Of a DNA stretch of 64,000 nt, positions 62,074 through 64,000 are shown piece by piece. Every line of letters begins with the position of its first letter. The stretch's first letter is position 1. The translations under genes were made by a program, and so were the position numbers. The DNA lies in NCBI RefSeq assembly GCF_022200785.1, contig NZ_CP087585.1, positions 992,001-1,056,000 of the forward strand, read 5' to 3'. Source of the stretch: Pedobacter mucosus. Its GTDB lineage: Bacteria > Bacteroidota > Bacteroidia > Sphingobacteriales > Sphingobacteriaceae. A model generated the notes under the pieces. It had not been told where the DNA came from, made no database searches, and saw only the letters and a list, made by a program, of their open reading frames with translations.

Positions 62074-64000
62074 CTAAGTTTTGGTTCTGATGATTATCTT
62101 ACCGCTTTTGTTCGCGCCGGGCAGAGTAACATACAACAGTCCGGGGTAGGGCTGCACAAGCCTTAGTTCTTTTCCATTGAAGAATGCATGATATCGTTTT
62201 GACGGGTTTAGGCAGACCATTATGCTGCGGGAGTGGGCAGGCGTGGACTCATCGAAAATTAGCTCTCCTTCATAACCTGAAAAGTCTTCTTTAAAGGTAC
62301 TCTCCTGTAAAAGGATTTCAAAACCTGTCGTAATCGTTCCCTGTTTGTAGCAGGCGTTGTACCAGCTCAGTAACGGGGTGGAAAGGCCCGAAAACTGGTG
62401 CCAGCCGGCACCACGACCGTTTTGGGCAAGATAATGCTCAAAGGTATAGTAGGAGTTGTCTGTTTCCTTTTTAAAGACCTCAAGCCCGGTGCTGGCGATC
62501 TGCATGGCCAGATCGGGCCGGCCTAAATCCAACATTGTCTTCCACATAAACCACTGGTGTGGCATCCATACCGATCCGTTCCAGTAACCGTCTTTTCGGA
62601 AGTAGGGGGCAGACTGATCCACTACACCCAGACCCGATGGAGTCCACATATGCCTGGGGGAAAAAATCTTTGCCAGCAGAATGGACTGCTGAGCGCTATC
62701 GCATATTCCGGCCATCAAAGGGTAGGCGCCATCCAGCCCCATATTATAGTCATTGCCGTCCGAGTACCTCAGTGGCCCTTCAGGCTTTCCGCTCTGATCA
62801 TGCCTGAGGTAACTGAAATAGCCGCTTTCCGGATTCCATGCATACTGCTGAAGGCTTGCCGAAAAAGTTCGGATATCTTTATCATATAGAGGCAAATCAG
62901 CCCGGTTGCCCGTAGCCCGGGCCATCATCCTCAGGATTTTGGCAAAACGGATGCACTGGGCTGTCGTGATCACAGGGGTAACCGAAGATTCCAGCTTTTG
63001 TTCATGTACGGCCACCTGCGCCGGGTAATCGTCCCACCCGCCTGAATTGTAGAAGTAATCCCAGGTTTTCAGAATGTTGGAGGAGAGCTTCCTGGTTGTT
63101 GAACTGCCCATCGATCCAGAAAGAAAGGCATAGTATCGCTTGAGCCTGGGATAGAAATACTGTGCCGCCGCTTTGGACTGTGTCTTGTTGAGCGCATCCA
63201 GCAGCGCGTATACCTGGACCGGCACCGGCGAGCCGTGATGGATGAATGCCGACTGGCTGCCTGAAGGAGTAGTGTAGGCGTTGATGCACTCCAATGCGCT
63301 GTTGAGGTCGGTTTCATTGAGTCCCAGAGCGATAAACCCGGAATCCCAGGTGTAAAGGCTGTTCCACCATTTTCCGGGGGTAAAATGCCGGATGTAATTT
63401 CGCTGGGTGTAAATCGGATAGACGATGTTTTCAGCAAGGGCAGCCCTAAGCAGCTTCTGGCTGAAGGCATAGGGCTGCCCGGAAGAAAGATAGCTTCCCG
63501 AAGCGGCTGAATCCATAAGGGCTGATTTAAATAAATCCAGGCTGTCAATGGTTTGCCTGACCTGGTTGGGGTCTTTACCATAAGTAACCAGGCAGCGCAG
63601 GTTCAGCTCACTCTCCGCAGGCAATTCCAGGGGCCTTATAAAAACATTTTCAAAATGCCCCAGGTTATTTCCCCGAAGAATGCTGTCCACATGGTTATGT
63701 ACCATTTTGCGAAAAAAAACATCAAGTTCGTCATTTCTGATTTCCCGGATTTTGAAAAGGGCCTTATCCCAGCTTATGCCGTAATAGCCCGATGCATCGC
63801 GGTATTTTAAGATCAGCTGACGCTTTGCCGCATCGGCAGATACCTCAGGCGCGGCTATCTTCTGGTTATCTTCTAATGCCGGCATCTGACCGCTCCTGCC
63901 GGAAAAGAAAATCCCGTTGAGTTCCAGTCCGTCTCCTGCCAGGGAACGAAGGACCAGACTTGAGGTTCCTTTGGAATCAAACGGTACTTCCAGCGTACTG
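62074..64000 (-). CDS. GH63/MGH-like glycoside hydrolase, 5' end outside the window
   Basis: At least 642 residues of an (alpha/alpha)6-toroid glycosidase. The frame stays open to the window edge beyond the ATG at 63885, so the N-terminus is missing. Motifs include KWWNSLYTWDSGFIALGL, TWDYFYNSGGWDDYPAQV and KDGYWNGSVWMPHQWFMW, typical of GH63/mannosylglycerate-hydrolase-like catalytic domains. A short beta-sandwich closes the C-terminus. It is not linked to a SusCD locus here. Confidence 0.85.
   Translation of the reverse strand, partial: STLEVPFDSKGTSSLVLRSLAGDGLELNGIFFSGRSGQMPALEDNQKIAAPEVSADAAKRQLILKYRDASGYYGISWDKALFKIREIRNDELDVFFRKMVHNHVDSILRGNNLGHFENVFIRPLELPAESELNLRCLVTYGKDPNQVRQTIDSLDLFKSALMDSAASGSYLSSGQPYAFSQKLLRAALAENIVYPIYTQRNYIRHFTPGKWWNSLYTWDSGFIALGLNETDLNSALECINAYTTPSGSQSAFIHHGSPVPVQVYALLDALNKTQSKAAAQYFYPRLKRYYAFLSGSMGSSTTRKLSSNILKTWDYFYNSGGWDDYPAQVAVHEQKLESSVTPVITTAQCIRFAKILRMMARATGNRADLPLYDKDIRTFSASLQQYAWNPESGYFSYLRHDQSGKPEGPLRYSDGNDYNMGLDGAYPLMAGICDSAQQSILLAKIFSPRHMWTPSGLGVVDQSAPYFRKDGYWNGSVWMPHQWFMWKTMLDLGRPDLAMQIASTGLEVFKKETDNSYYTFEHYLAQNGRGAGWHQFSGLSTPLLSWYNACYKQGTITTGFEILLQESTFKEDFSGYEGELIFDESTPAHSRSIMVCLNPSKRYHAFFNGKELRLVQPYPGLLYVTLPGANKSGKIIIRTKT

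Noticed and set aside
1..64000. Search for tRNA, rRNA, CRISPR arrays, insertion sequences and phage genes
   Set aside because: None was recognised by eye on either strand; short tRNA-like folds in gaps such as 44060-44110 lack a proper cloverleaf.

Overview
The window looks like a chromosomal segment from a Bacteroidota bacterium, most likely a Sphingobacteriaceae member (Pedobacter or Mucilaginibacter type). This is inferred from three SusC/SusD loci, FecR/ECF sigma pairs, LytTR two-component systems, TlpA-like thioredoxins with N-terminal DUF4369-type domains, weak Shine-Dalgarno signals, and promoter boxes of the Bacteroidota TAnnTTTG type. No tRNA, rRNA, CRISPR array or insertion sequence was found.

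Region 1 (1-9633) is the end of a nutrient-uptake locus on the + strand. It runs partial SusC, SusD lipoprotein, DUF4397-type lipoprotein, two tandem TlpA-like thioredoxins, and an M16 zinc-peptidase pair (one catalytic, one lacking the zinc motif), and ends at a strong hairpin. Region 2 (9871-15586) holds a decayed copy of a cysteine synthase gene, then serC, a DUF1015 gene, a possible small membrane protein and a FUSC-type membrane protein. Region 3 (15694-24850, - strand) carries a subclass B1 metallo-beta-lactamase, an Lrp/AsnC regulator, a decayed small lipoprotein gene, two LytTR/histidine-kinase pairs, an unknown lipoprotein and a prolyl oligopeptidase.

Region 4 (25659-32909, - strand) is a complete ECF sigma - FecR - SusC - SusD unit followed by a 25-codon relic of a TlpA gene. 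Region 5 (33090-44654) has an Lrp regulator divergent from an intact cysteine synthase, a two-gene DsbD system, and a signalling cluster (beta-propeller, BamA-type barrel, LytS-type kinase, small lipoprotein). That cluster repeats several genes of region 3. A large MscS-type channel and a stand-alone receiver with Glu at the phosphorylation site follow. Region 6 (44780-45932) is an HxlR regulator divergent from a nitroreductase. Region 7 (46042-54025, - strand) is a third ECF - FecR - SusC - SusD - TlpA unit with a second TlpA relic between SusD and the intact TlpA. Region 8 (54222-64000) holds a SnoaL-like protein, an AraC regulator, a HipA-like kinase with a separate HipA-N-like gene, an SDR, an HxlR regulator, an exported operon (MBL-fold hydrolase, M28 peptidase, RidA), and a partial GH63-like glycosidase.

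The strongest observations beyond gene calling are these. (i) Both complete SusC genes have a TACATTTG box and an intrinsic terminator on the opposite strand in the leader, predicting antisense RNAs of about 110-120 nt. (ii) There are 9-bp direct repeats with 21-bp period, the geometry of LytTR operators, upstream of three genes linked to LytTR signalling. (iii) An A11 run separates a secreted beta-propeller from a signal-less Omp85-type barrel, and one extra A would fuse them. (iv) There is a two-gene HipT/HipS-like module without hipB. (v) There is a perfect 18-bp inverted repeat inside an exported RidA gene. (vi) TlpA genes downstream of SusCD have decayed repeatedly. All are read from sequence alone; none has been tested by database search.
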